NCBI GenBank assembly: GCA_947491025.1
Contig: CANLIC010000033.1
Span: 1 to 47,894 of the forward strand
Origin: Myxococcales bacterium
GTDB lineage: Bacteria; Myxococcota_A; UBA9042
Reading direction: 5' to 3'
DNA length: 47,894 nucleotides
Positions 34,183-42,062 of the stretch are shown piece by piece. A program made the position numbers and the translations under genes. A model generated the notes under the pieces. That model did not search any database and was not told the DNA's origin. It saw only the letters and a list, made by a program, of their open reading frames with translations. Numbering within the stretch: the stretch's first letter is position 1; every line of letters begins with the position of its first letter.

Positions 34183-35052
34183 ATGCAACCCGTCCTGGCA
34201 GATCTCGTGGCGCTGCTCTCGCTCGAGCGGCTGGATCGCGACCTCTTTCGTGGCGAGAGCCAAGACCTCGGCTGGGGCGCCATCTTCGGCGGGCAAGTGG
34301 TCGGCCAGGCGCTGAGCGCGGCGGCGCAGACGGTCCCGGCGGACCGCCCGGTGCACTCGCTGCACGCCTACTTCCTGCGACGCGGCGACGTAAAGCGGCC
34401 GCTCATCTATCACGTCGACCGCATCCGGGACGGCGGCAGCTTCACGACCCGTCGCGTGGTGGCGGTCCAAGACGGCGAGGCGATTTTCAGCCTGGGCGCG
34501 AGTTTCCAAATCGATGAGCCGGGGTTCGACCACCAGGACCCGATGCCGCCGCTGCCCGGACCGGACGGGCTCCTCTCTGAGCGCGACCTGGCGCTGCGCG
34601 TGGCCGAGCACATCCCCGAGAACCTGCGACCGATGGCCCTGGCGCAGCGACCGATCGAGCTGCGCCCGGTCGAGGTGCGCAACCCGCTGCGGCCAGAGCG
34701 CAAAGAGGCCAAGCGACAGATCTGGCTGCGTGCCATCGATGCGCTGCCGGACGACCAGGCCCTGCATCGTTACCTGCTGGCGTACGCCTCGGACTTCTCC
34801 TTTCTGACCGCCAGCCTGGATCCGCATGGCGCCTCCTGGCTGCAACCGCGGATGCAGGTGGCCAGCGTCGATCACGCGATGTGGTTCCACAGGCCGCTGC
34901 GCATGGACGAGTGGCTGCTCTTCGACATCGAGAGCCCGACGGCCAGCGGCGCGCGCGGGCTGGTTCGCGGTCGCTTTTTTGACCGCGCTGGGCGATTGGT
35001 GGCGTCGGCCGTGCAAGAGGGCCTGATCCGCGAACGACAGCCCAAGCCATAG
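34183..35052 (+). CDS. tesB: Acyl-CoA thioesterase II (TesB)
   Basis: The product has 289 residues, the normal TesB length. It forms a double hot-dog fold with FGGQVVGQALSAAAQTV (about 36-52), HSLHAYFLRRGD, RDGGSFTTRRVVAVQDG, then in the second half YLLAYASDFSFL, SVDHAMWFHRP and GLVRGRFFDRAGRLVASAVQEGLIR. The Asp of the second half, the Thr of the SF-TTR region and the Gln of VQEGL are in the expected catalytic-network places. It cleaves acyl-CoA to free acid and CoA in the cytoplasm. GGAGG six bases before ATG 34183 supports the start, 100 bases behind the helicase gene. Confidence 0.92.
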   Translation: MQPVLADLVALLSLERLDRDLFRGESQDLGWGAIFGGQVVGQALSAAAQTVPADRPVHSLHAYFLRRGDVKRPLIYHVDRIRDGGSFTTRRVVAVQDGEAIFSLGASFQIDEPGFDHQDPMPPLPGPDGLLSERDLALRVAEHIPENLRPMALAQRPIELRPVEVRNPLRPERKEAKRQIWLRAIDALPDDQALHRYLLAYASDFSFLTASLDPHGASWLQPRMQVASVDHAMWFHRPLRMDEWLLFDIESPTASGARGLVRGRFFDRAGRLVASAVQEGLIRERQPKP

Positions 35053-35122
35053 CCCCAACGCCACCGCGCAGAGGATCGCTCGGACCATGGCTGCCTTCTT
35101 AGCCGATTCCCGACCGAATGGG

Positions 35123-35152
35123 TTGGCAACAGCGCCGATACATCGCTAGGCT
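35123..35152 (+). promoter_or_regulatory. Candidate promoter for the lipoprotein at 35200
   Basis: TTGGCA (35123-35128) and TAGGCT (35147-35152) are 18 bases apart and about 48 bases before the GTG start. The TAGGCT box resembles TAGGTC (26762) and TAGGTT (36220-36225) near other starts in the window. Confidence 0.3.
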
Positions 35153-35199
35153 GGGCACGGGGATCATGGCCTGCGTGGGGCCAGGGCGAGGCCTTGCCC

Positions 35200-36168
35200 G
35201 TGTCGAATGCTGAACCACTCCTAGGTCGGAGGGGCGTTGCGAATCGCCTTCGCGTCGCGATGGTAGCGTTGGGGCTGGTGACGGGGATCGGCTGCCACGA
35301 ATCCCGCGACCACGTCCTACGCGGCAACGGCAGTGGCCTCGGCGGCACCCTCGTCATCGGCGCCCTTTGCCCACAGGACATGGAGACCTGCGTCGCCGGA
35401 GCGACCTGTGTCGGCGGCACCTGTCGTGAAATCGTCTGCACACCCAACCAGCAGTCGCCCTGCTGGGAAGGCGAGGTTGGCCAGCGCGGGGTGGGCCTCT
35501 GTAGCGACGGCACGCGGCGTTGCGACCCGACGGGGACGTACTGGCTCGAGGGCTGCCAGGGCCAACGCCTCCCGGCAGCGGCTGAGGCATGCGCCACGGC
35601 GGGGGACGATGACTGCGACGGCGTCGCCAACCCGAGCGATCGCTGTGGCACGGGGGTCTATGCCTTCTCGGTGGCGCCGGGCTGTGGCGCGTGGTGCTAC
35701 TACGACGAAGCACACAACCAAACGCTCGTCGGCAGCCCCTTCAAGGCAGGGCCGCTCGGGACCTTCGCCGCCGGCCAGTTGGTGGACGGGAAGCGCGGTG
35801 GCAACGCGTGGGCCCAAGATCACGGCTTTGGGCCGGCCCATGAATGGGTGGGCTGGATCCAAGGCGAGCCGACGATCACGCTGCGGATGCCGAGGGCACG
35901 GGAGGTGCAGCGGATCACCGTGGGGCTCTCCAACGCCGACCAGGGCGGCGTCACGCAGCCGTCGGTCATCGCGGTCGAGACGCGACTGGGCGACGAGGAG
36001 TGGTCAGCGCCGACGCTGTTCGCGTTGGGCGATGGCAGCCAGCCACTCATCCCTATCGGCGAGCGCGACGACCTGCCGCTGCACCTGGAGCCGAAGGTGG
36101 TCAGCGAGCTGCGGCTGACCTTTACCCGCACCGGCTGGCTGATGATCGACGAGATCGAGGTCGACTGA
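35200..36168 (+). CDS. Predicted lipoprotein with a MopE-like motif
   Basis: The product has 322 residues from GTG 35200, which follows GAGG by eight bases. The signal peptide ends LGLVTGIGC (Cys32). The -3 residue is Gly, so the lipobox is not ideal. Residues 50-160 hold about a dozen cysteines, including CVAGATCVGGTC and GDDDCDGV, the Asp-rich Cys motif seen in MopE-like metal-binding proteins and in the giant lipoprotein of this window. Residues about 175-322 are beta-rich and end LTFTRTGWLMIDEIEVD. This recalls a discoidin-like jelly roll, but I cannot prove it. An outer-membrane, outward-facing position is likely. Function unknown. Confidence 0.75.
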   Translation: MSNAEPLLGRRGVANRLRVAMVALGLVTGIGCHESRDHVLRGNGSGLGGTLVIGALCPQDMETCVAGATCVGGTCREIVCTPNQQSPCWEGEVGQRGVGLCSDGTRRCDPTGTYWLEGCQGQRLPAAAEACATAGDDDCDGVANPSDRCGTGVYAFSVAPGCGAWCYYDEAHNQTLVGSPFKAGPLGTFAAGQLVDGKRGGNAWAQDHGFGPAHEWVGWIQGEPTITLRMPRAREVQRITVGLSNADQGGVTQPSVIAVETRLGDEEWSAPTLFALGDGSQPLIPIGERDDLPLHLEPKVVSELRLTFTRTGWLMIDEIEVD

Positions 36169-36241
36169 CCGATCGGTCGAGATCGCCCCCCAGGCCCTGG
36201 CGGCGTTCTGGCCCCGTGCTAGGTTGACGTGGGAGGCTACC

Positions 36242-37429
36242 GTGTCCCGCGTGCACCGATTCCGTCGCAGCGGTCTGCCGATGCAGGCGATTCACGCCGA
36301 CATCGAGGGCAACCGCGTCCGATTGCATCACGACGACGAGGCGCTCGCCGCGATGCGCGCCGCCATCGCCTCGGCCCGCAGCGAAGTGCTGCTGGAGATG
36401 TACTGGTTCGCCTCGGACCATACGGGCCACCTCTTCGCTGAGGCGCTTGAGGAGGCCGTCGGTCGCGGCTGCCGGGTGCGCGTCGTCTACGACGCCGTCG
36501 GGTCGCTCGGTAGCGATGAGGCGATGTTCGAACGGCTGCGGGCGGCGGGCTGCGAGGTCCTCCAGTACCACCCCATCGCGCCTTGGCGGACGCGCTTTCG
36601 CTGGACCAAGGTGGGCCGCCGCAACCACCGCAAGCTGCTCGTCGTCGACGGTGCGCTGGCGATGATCGGCGGCGTCAACATCGCTGACGCCTGGGCTGCA
36701 AGCGCGGAAGGCGGCGGCGGCTGGCGCGACGACATGGTCAGCATCCGCGGCCCGGCAGCGGCAAAAGTGCGAACCATCTTCCAGCGAAGCTGGGGCGCGA
36801 TGGCACAGCAAGAGGCGGGCGTCGACGACAGCGAGCTGGGCGAGGTTCACGTCGAGGACGAGGAGGGCGCCGAGGCGGCTCGAGCCCGCGTGCGCGTGCT
36901 GGGCAACCACTACCGCGATGAGCGCAAGGGCATCCGGCAGGCGTACCTGCACCAGATTCAGGAGGCGAAGCGGCAAGTGCTGATCGCCAATCCCTACTTC
37001 GTGCCCGACCGGGCGATTCGCCGAGCGTTGGCGGCCGCGGTTCGGCGTGGTGTTGACGTGCGGGTGCTGGTGCCAGGCGAGAGCGACGTCCCCGTCGTGC
37101 GTTGGGCGAGCCGGGCCTTCTACGACGAGTTGCTCAACGCGGGCGTCCAAATCTACGAGTGGCAGGGCTCGGTGCTGCACGCCAAGACGGCGGTGGTCGA
37201 CGATGAATGGTCCACCATCGGGACTTTCAACCTCGACGCGCGCTCGATTCGCTACAACCTCGAGATCAACGCCATGATCGTCGACGCTGGGCTCGCCCAC
37301 GGCATGAGGCGTCGCTTCTTGCGCGACCTTCAGAGCGCCATCCAAGTGACGGTGCCGGTCTGGCGTCAACGACCGCTGCTGGAGCGCTTCTTAGAGTGGT
37401 GCCTGGCCCACTTCGCTGGCTGGCTCTAG
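36242..37429 (+). CDS. Phospholipase D / cardiolipin synthase-type protein
   Basis: The product has 395 residues from GTG 36242, with GGGAGG five bases upstream. It carries two HKD motifs, NHRKLLVVDG (first half) and LHAKTAVVDDEWSTIGTFNLD (second half), the hallmark of the PLD superfamily. YWFASDHTGHLFAEAL and ANPYFVPDRAIRRAL match cardiolipin synthase-type members. There is no N-terminal membrane helix, so it is like the ClsB type. The expected reaction is transfer of a phosphatidyl group between phospholipids at the inner membrane. The exact substrate is not provable. It follows the lipoprotein gene by 73 bases, with a perfect 12-base palindrome GACCGATCGGTC at 36167-36178 over the upstream stop. 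Confidence 0.87.
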   Translation: MSRVHRFRRSGLPMQAIHADIEGNRVRLHHDDEALAAMRAAIASARSEVLLEMYWFASDHTGHLFAEALEEAVGRGCRVRVVYDAVGSLGSDEAMFERLRAAGCEVLQYHPIAPWRTRFRWTKVGRRNHRKLLVVDGALAMIGGVNIADAWAASAEGGGGWRDDMVSIRGPAAAKVRTIFQRSWGAMAQQEAGVDDSELGEVHVEDEEGAEAARARVRVLGNHYRDERKGIRQAYLHQIQEAKRQVLIANPYFVPDRAIRRALAAAVRRGVDVRVLVPGESDVPVVRWASRAFYDELLNAGVQIYEWQGSVLHAKTAVVDDEWSTIGTFNLDARSIRYNLEINAMIVDAGLAHGMRRRFLRDLQSAIQVTVPVWRQRPLLERFLEWCLAHFAGWL

Positions 37430-37552
37430 CAAAGGCCCATGCGCTGCGGGAACGACCCGATGGTGCCTGGCAACCCCGCGGCGGGCGGCGACCGCGCTTC
37501 GGCGCTTGTGCGTCCACGCCCGACACGCCACGCTGGGGAGGTGAGGTGACGC

Positions 37553-38452
37553 ATGTGGACGCATCCCCAGCCGCAACCGCAACAGAACCCGGCGACGCCC
37601 GCCGTGCGCGATCCGCAGGCACGCCCGGACGCCGGTCCGCAGGGTCCGGCATCGGCAGGCGATCAGGGGCGAGCGCCGTCGATGGAGCAGATCCTGGGCG
37701 GCGCCGTGCTCGAGCCGAACATGAGCGGCCCGGCGGCCTCCGAGATGCAGAAGATCTTGACGCGACTCGGCTTTTCGACGCCGGTCTCTGGAACGCACGA
37801 TGGCCCGTCAGTGGCCGCATTGCGTGCGTTCCAGAAGGCCTACGGCGTGGCGCAGAACGGCCGCCTCGGCCCCACAACCCTGCAGACGCTGCGCCGGGCA
37901 CAGAGCTGCTCGGTGACCTTGGCGCAGCTGATGGCCTGCGCCGATCTGCCGGCGGCGGAGGCGGCGACCGAGCTGCCCGGCCTGAACGCGGGTATGTACT
38001 TCGCGAGCATCGACACCGTGCAGCGCAAGGCGATGTTCATCGCTCAGCTCGGGCACGAATCGATGGGTTTCACCAAGTTCGAAGAGATGGCATCCGGCGC
38101 CGATTACGAGGGGCGCTCGGACCTTGGCAACACCCAGCGAGGCGACGGCAAGCGCTACAAGGGGCGGGGCGCGATCCAGCTGACCGGCCGCGCCAACTAC
38201 CGCTCTGCGACCTCCGACCTCTCAGCCCAGCTCGGCGGTACCGACCTCGAGAAAAATCCGGAGCGCGCCGACGACCCAGACGTGCGCTACCTCACGGCGG
38301 CCTGGTTCTGGAACGAGCGCGACCTCAACGAGTACGCTGACCAGGGTCAGCTCAGCACCGTGACGCGCCGCATCAACGGCGGCACCAACGGCTCAGCGGA
38401 CCGCAAGCAGCGCTACAACAAGGCGCTGAGGGTGCTCCAAGCGCCAGGGTAA
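37553..38452 (+). CDS. GH19 endolysin-like muramidase/chitinase with peptidoglycan-binding domain
   Basis: The product has 299 residues. Residues 1-45 are Pro/Gln-rich without a signal peptide. Residues 60-113 are a PG_binding_1 domain (AASEMQKILTRLGF, TVAALRAFQK-type AALRAFQKAYG, LGPTTLQTL). Residues 150-299 are a glycoside hydrolase 19 lysozyme-like domain: FIAQLGHESMGFTKFEE with catalytic Glu169, YKGRGAIQLTGRANY, YLTAAWFWNERDLN and VTRRINGG. Such enzymes cut peptidoglycan or chitin and are common as phage endolysins. Without a signal peptide, export would need a holin, a contractile injection system or lysis. No phage genes are adjacent. GAGGTGA just before ATG 37553 supports the start. 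Confidence 0.85.
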   Translation: MWTHPQPQPQQNPATPAVRDPQARPDAGPQGPASAGDQGRAPSMEQILGGAVLEPNMSGPAASEMQKILTRLGFSTPVSGTHDGPSVAALRAFQKAYGVAQNGRLGPTTLQTLRRAQSCSVTLAQLMACADLPAAEAATELPGLNAGMYFASIDTVQRKAMFIAQLGHESMGFTKFEEMASGADYEGRSDLGNTQRGDGKRYKGRGAIQLTGRANYRSATSDLSAQLGGTDLEKNPERADDPDVRYLTAAWFWNERDLNEYADQGQLSTVTRRINGGTNGSADRKQRYNKALRVLQAPG

Positions 38453-38485
38453 TGTCGTCGTCGCAGAGGCTTGAACTCGGCGCGG

Positions 38486-39619
38486 CTACTCGGCGAGTTC
38501 GACCTTGTCCGCGTCCGCCTCAGCGATGCCGGCAGCCTCGGCCTCGGTCAGCAGCGCGTCGAGCTCAGGATCAGCGTCGCTGCCGCTGACGTCGGCTACG
38601 GTGTCGGGCGGCGTCTCCATCGCAAAATCGCTGCACTTGCTGACGTCGCCCTCGTCGGGGTTCTCCGCGTCGTTGCCGGCGTAGTCATCCTTGTAAGCGC
38701 TGCGCAGGCCCTTGGCGTCCCAGCACTCGTGCAGCGTCGCCAGCTTCTTGACCGGCGGCGGCGCGACGTGGGCATAGACGCCATCGGCCCGCCCGCCGAG
38801 GCCGAGCGACCAGCGCAGGCGCAGCGCGAGCAACTCGATCCCGGGCAGCTTGGGATCGATGTCCCCGATCAGCACCGTGCGGTAGCGCCCGCCGACGCCA
38901 AACTTGTGGATGTAGTCGGCGCCGTAGTTCCAGGCCGGCCCGTCGGCGTCCTTGAGCTTGACGTTGCGGTAGACGATGCGGCGACCGATTTTGGCGTCCT
39001 GGTGGTTGGCGAACCAGACATGGATCTTGCCGGTCGCTGCAGCGCCGCCAACCGCAGCGCAGTTGTCGAGGTCGATGTGCAAGCGGCCACCGCCCTTGCG
39101 GTCGCCCTTCTTGACGAAAATGCCGGTGAACAAGGTCTTGAAGGCTCCCTTGCCGCCCGCCTGGGCCGTCATGGTGTAGCGCAGGCGCTTGCCGTCGATG
39201 CGGAAGACGTGCAAGCGGAAGACGTGCCCGTCCTTCTCGCCTTGCCACATGGCGTAAGACGCCTTGTTGAGCTTGAGCTTCTTGGTCGGCTCGGCGGAGG
39301 TCGCGGCGATCTTGAGCGAGTGCAGCGCCGACTTGATCAGCTCGACGTCGCCCTTGGCGCGCTTGCGAGCCTCGATGAGGACCCAGGCCGCGTCGCCCTT
39401 CTTGATCGCGCCTGAGGCGTCGTCCTCGACCAGCAGCAGGTCGTCGGGATCGACAAGGTCTGCCTGCGAGATCGGGGCTTCTGCCTCGGTGCCGTCGCCG
39501 GTCTCGCCGCCAGAAGATTCGCTGCCGCAGCCGGTGACGCCGAGCGCCAGCATGAGCGCCCCGGCGGCGCCGAAGTGCGCTCGAAGCGAGAGATCGAGGG
39601 TCGGGTTCTTCCGTTGCAT
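38486..39619 (-). CDS. Predicted lipoprotein of unknown function
   Basis: The product has 377 residues. The signal peptide ends ALMLALGVTGC (Cys31), followed by an acidic Ser/Gly/Glu linker (CGSESSGGETGDG). A domain of about 270 residues follows, with Lys-rich beta strands (LHVFRIDGKRLRYTMTAQAGGKGA, FTGIFVKKGDRKGGGRLHIDL, ATGKIHVWFAN). This suggests a lipocalin- or DUF-like barrel that I cannot assign. A cluster ending HECWDAKGLRSAYKDDY comes next, and the tail is very acidic (DADPELDALLTEAEAAG). AGGAG seven bases before ATG 39619 supports the start. The open frame above it is implausible. It converges with the GH19 gene, 33 bases away. Confidence 0.78.
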   Translation of the reverse strand: MQRKNPTLDLSLRAHFGAAGALMLALGVTGCGSESSGGETGDGTEAEAPISQADLVDPDDLLLVEDDASGAIKKGDAAWVLIEARKRAKGDVELIKSALHSLKIAATSAEPTKKLKLNKASYAMWQGEKDGHVFRLHVFRIDGKRLRYTMTAQAGGKGAFKTLFTGIFVKKGDRKGGGRLHIDLDNCAAVGGAAATGKIHVWFANHQDAKIGRRIVYRNVKLKDADGPAWNYGADYIHKFGVGGRYRTVLIGDIDPKLPGIELLALRLRWSLGLGGRADGVYAHVAPPPVKKLATLHECWDAKGLRSAYKDDYAGNDAENPDEGDVSKCSDFAMETPPDTVADVSGSDADPELDALLTEAEAAGIAEADADKVELAE

Positions 39620-39685
39620 CACTGGACTCCTGGGCGTGGTCCGCGGCCGCGCGATGGGGCACAGGGCGACTCGGCTGCCCAACAA

Positions 39686-39713
39686 GGCTAGCGTGTGCCG
39701 CGCGAGCGTCAAG
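39686..39713 (-). promoter_or_regulatory. Candidate promoter for the lipoprotein at 38486-39619
   Basis: On the minus strand TTGACG (39713-39708) and TAGCCT (39691-39686) are separated by 16 bases, about 70 bases before the ATG. Confidence 0.35.
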
Positions 39714-39762
39714 GCCGTTGAGACGGCGGAGCGGCTTCTCGAGCGCCCGCGAGCGGCGGCAA

Positions 39763-39788
39763 CCAGCAGGGCCTGTTGACCCTGCTGG
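39763..39788. promoter_or_regulatory. 9-bp inverted repeat upstream of the cysteine desulfurase
   Basis: CCAGCAGGG (39763-39771) pairs perfectly with CCCTGCTGG (39780-39788) around an 8-base loop. It lies between two divergent genes, 57 bases before the TTG start of the desulfurase. It may be an operator or a 5' leader hairpin. Confidence 0.4.
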
Positions 39789-39817
39789 GCGGCGACAGGA
39801 CACTGCCGGGGCCGCGA

Positions 39818-39834
39818 GGCCGGGGGCGCCGGCC
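39818..39834 (+). promoter_or_regulatory. Leader hairpin abutting the desulfurase ribosome-binding site
   Basis: GGCCGG-GGGCG-CCGGCC is a perfect 6-bp GC stem. It ends exactly before the Shine-Dalgarno GAGGAG (39835-39840) of the TTG start at 39846, so folding could influence ribosome access. Confidence 0.35.
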
Positions 39835-39845
39835 GAGGAGCCGCC

Positions 39846-41111
39846 TTGATCGCCGCCGAGTCGCCGCTCTACCTCGACCACCACGCAACGACGCCGATCG
39901 ACCCGCGGGTGCTCGACGCCATGATCGAGGTGCTGCGCGAGCTGCCGGGCAACCCGTCGAGCGCCGGCCATGCACCGGGGCGGGCAGCGCGGGCCCGCGT
40001 CGAGGCGGCGCGAGCCGAAGTCGCTTCGGCGACAGGTGTGTTGCCGGACGAGGTCATCTTCACCTCGGGCGCGACGGAAGCGCTGCACCTCGCCATCCGC
40101 GGCCTCGCCGGCGCTGCCGCGCGGCCGGGGGCGCAGGTGCTCGCCGTGCTGGGCGATCACCCGGCGGTCATCGACGCGGTCCAGGCCACCGAGGTCTGGG
40201 GCTGCAAGCCTCGACTGCTGCCGAGGCGACCGGACGGTCACCTCGACCCGGCCGTGCTGGCGACGGCGCTGATGGAGGGCCGAGACGGCACCCGCGGCGG
40301 CCAGGGCGAAGGGACTTTGGCGCTCGTCATCACTGCGGTCCACAATGAATTCGGCGTGGTGGCCGACGTGACGGGGCTCGGGGCGCAGATCCACGCCGCG
40401 GGCGGCCTGCTGATCGTCGACGCCGCACAGGCGCCGGGGCGCATCGCGATCGACGCTGCGGCTTGGGACGCCGACCTCGTGGCGCTGACGGCCCACAAGG
40501 CCTATGGACCCAAGGGGATCGGCGCCCTGCTGCGCCGCCGGGTCCGTTCGGTGCCCCTGCAGCCGCTGTGGGGAGGCGGCGGTCAGGAGGGCGGGATGCG
40601 GGCTGGGACGCTGCCGACGGCGCAGATCGCTGGCCTCGGCTGCGCGATGGCCCTGGCGGCCGGCGAGCTCGAGCGCGACACCGCGCACCTGACCGCGCTG
40701 CGCGATCAACTCTGGCAGCGGCTCGAGACAGAGGTCCCGGCCATCACCTGGAACGGCGACCGTGAGCGGCGCGTGCCGGGCAACCTCAACCTGCGCATCC
40801 AGGCGGTCGATGCTGCGGCGCTGATGGTCGACGTGCCAGAGCTGGCCTTCTCATCGGGATCTGCTTGCAGTTCAGGGGCGCGGGAGCCGAGCCGGGCGCT
40901 GCTCTCGCTCGGGCTGACGCGAGACCAGGCCCTCTGCAGTGTGCGCATCGGGCTTGGCCGGTTCACCACCGCCCACGACGTCGCGCGCGCCGCTGAGCTG
41001 CTGATCGCGGCCATCGGGCGGCAGCGCCAGAACTCCGCGCTGTGGGCGCTGAGGCATGACCCAGAGGCGCGCGCGCTGCTCGGCCTCGACGCCGAGGGTT
41101 GGCCGGCGTGA
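39846..41111 (+). CDS. Cysteine desulfurase (NifS/IscS-like)
   Basis: The product has 421 residues from a TTG with GAGGAG five bases upstream. Any later start would remove the conserved YLDHHATTP. It is a fold-type I PLP enzyme with GATEALHLAI, AVHNEFG, VDAAQAPG and the PLP lysine in AHKAYGPKGIGALL (Lys218). The mobile-loop catalytic cysteine is in FSSGSACSSG (Cys341), and the loop is of the NifS/IscS kind. It converts cysteine to alanine plus enzyme-bound persulfide for iron-sulfur clusters and thiolated tRNA. No IscU, IscA or NifU gene is near. The stop codon overlaps the next start (TGATG), so the radical SAM protein is likely its partner. Confidence 0.9.
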   Translation: MIAAESPLYLDHHATTPIDPRVLDAMIEVLRELPGNPSSAGHAPGRAARARVEAARAEVASATGVLPDEVIFTSGATEALHLAIRGLAGAAARPGAQVLAVLGDHPAVIDAVQATEVWGCKPRLLPRRPDGHLDPAVLATALMEGRDGTRGGQGEGTLALVITAVHNEFGVVADVTGLGAQIHAAGGLLIVDAAQAPGRIAIDAAAWDADLVALTAHKAYGPKGIGALLRRRVRSVPLQPLWGGGGQEGGMRAGTLPTAQIAGLGCAMALAAGELERDTAHLTALRDQLWQRLETEVPAITWNGDRERRVPGNLNLRIQAVDAAALMVDVPELAFSSGSACSSGAREPSRALLSLGLTRDQALCSVRIGLGRFTTAHDVARAAELLIAAIGRQRQNSALWALRHDPEARALLGLDAEGWPA

Positions 41112-42043
41112 TGCAGGCGCCTCGCGCGGTGCCAGACCTCGCGGCGCTCGCTGCCGCTGCAACACGGGCGGTGGAGGATTGCCGGCTCTGTCCGCGCGAC
41201 TGCGGCGTCAATCGGCACCTGGGCCGCGTCGGGTTCTGCCGGCTCGACCTCGAGGCGCCCTGCTACAAGGCGCTGCTCTCACACGGCGAAGAGCCCGAGC
41301 TGTCACCAACGGCACTGCTCGATCTCGGGGGCTGCTCCTTGCGCTGCCTGGGCTGCAGCGAGTGGGACCACGTCGTCGACCCGTGGCGAGCGCCGGCGGT
41401 GCCGCTGCGCGCCGACTGGCTGGCGGCGCGACTCGCGCGGTGGATCGCCCGTGGCGCGCGCACGATCAGTTTTGTTGGTGGCGAACCGACGGTCCACTTG
41501 CCGGCGGTGCTCAAGACCCTCGCGGAGCTGCCGGCGCCGCTGCGCCTGCCGGTGGTGTGGAACACCAACGGCGTCCTGGGGCCGCAGTCCTATTCGCTGC
41601 TGCGCCAGGTCGTCGCCTGCTGGGTGGTCGACTACAAGGTCGTTGACGACGGCGCCGCGCGGCGGCTGCTCGGTGCCGGACCGTTGGCCTACATCGCAGA
41701 GGTAGAGGCAACGCTGGACCGAATTGAGGTCGACGCCGCGCTTGGCGCGGCAGGCTCAGTTGGCGAGCAGGGGCTACCGCGGTTGCTGATCCGTCACTTG
41801 CTGGTGCCGGGCGAGCTGGAGCGATCGACGCTCCCGCTGTTGGAGCGCTTGAGCCAGCGCTGGCCGAGCGCCGTGGTCAATCTGATGACGATGTGGCTGC
41901 CGCACGGACCCGCGCTCGGCTCGGCCGCCGGTCCGGCGGCGTTGCGGCGCGTCAACCTCGACGCTGAGCGGGCGCAGGCCATCGCAGAGGCCCAGTGGCT
42001 GCTCGGCGCGCGGCTACGGGTGGACGGCAAACGCCTGCCCTGA
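41111..42043 (+). CDS. COG1313-type radical SAM protein (PflX-like)
   Basis: The product has 310 residues from ATG 41111, which shares a base with the preceding TGA. The N-terminus has a cysteine set CRLCPRDCGVNR and GFC (Cys24, Cys27, Cys31, Cys43), probably for a second cluster or zinc. The radical SAM motif is CSLRCLGC (Cys75, Cys79, Cys82), followed by ISFVGGEPTVH (the GGE that holds AdoMet) and VWNTNGVL. This pattern is that of the uncharacterised COG1313 family, often named as pyruvate formate-lyase activase-like. No glycyl radical enzyme is nearby. Strong coupling to a cysteine desulfurase suggests a sulfur or iron-sulfur-related job (inference). Confidence 0.82.
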   Translation: MQAPRAVPDLAALAAAATRAVEDCRLCPRDCGVNRHLGRVGFCRLDLEAPCYKALLSHGEEPELSPTALLDLGGCSLRCLGCSEWDHVVDPWRAPAVPLRADWLAARLARWIARGARTISFVGGEPTVHLPAVLKTLAELPAPLRLPVVWNTNGVLGPQSYSLLRQVVACWVVDYKVVDDGAARRLLGAGPLAYIAEVEATLDRIEVDAALGAAGSVGEQGLPRLLIRHLLVPGELERSTLPLLERLSQRWPSAVVNLMTMWLPHGPALGSAAGPAALRRVNLDAERAQAIAEAQWLLGARLRVDGKRLP

Positions 42044-42062
42044 ACGCCCGGGCGTCGCGACC

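Noticed and set aside
35051..35276. 11-base inverted repeat AGCCCCAACGC / GCGTTGGGGCT, similar to the outer arms at 14966-15132
   Set aside because: Although it also begins at a stop codon, its second arm lies in the signal-peptide coding part of the next gene, and no inner stem follows after the five-base gap, so chance is likely. It is worth including in a search for copies of the large element.
37553..38452. Prophage remnant
   Set aside because: Only the endolysin-like gene is phage-like. There are no structural, integrase, holin or attachment-site features around it.
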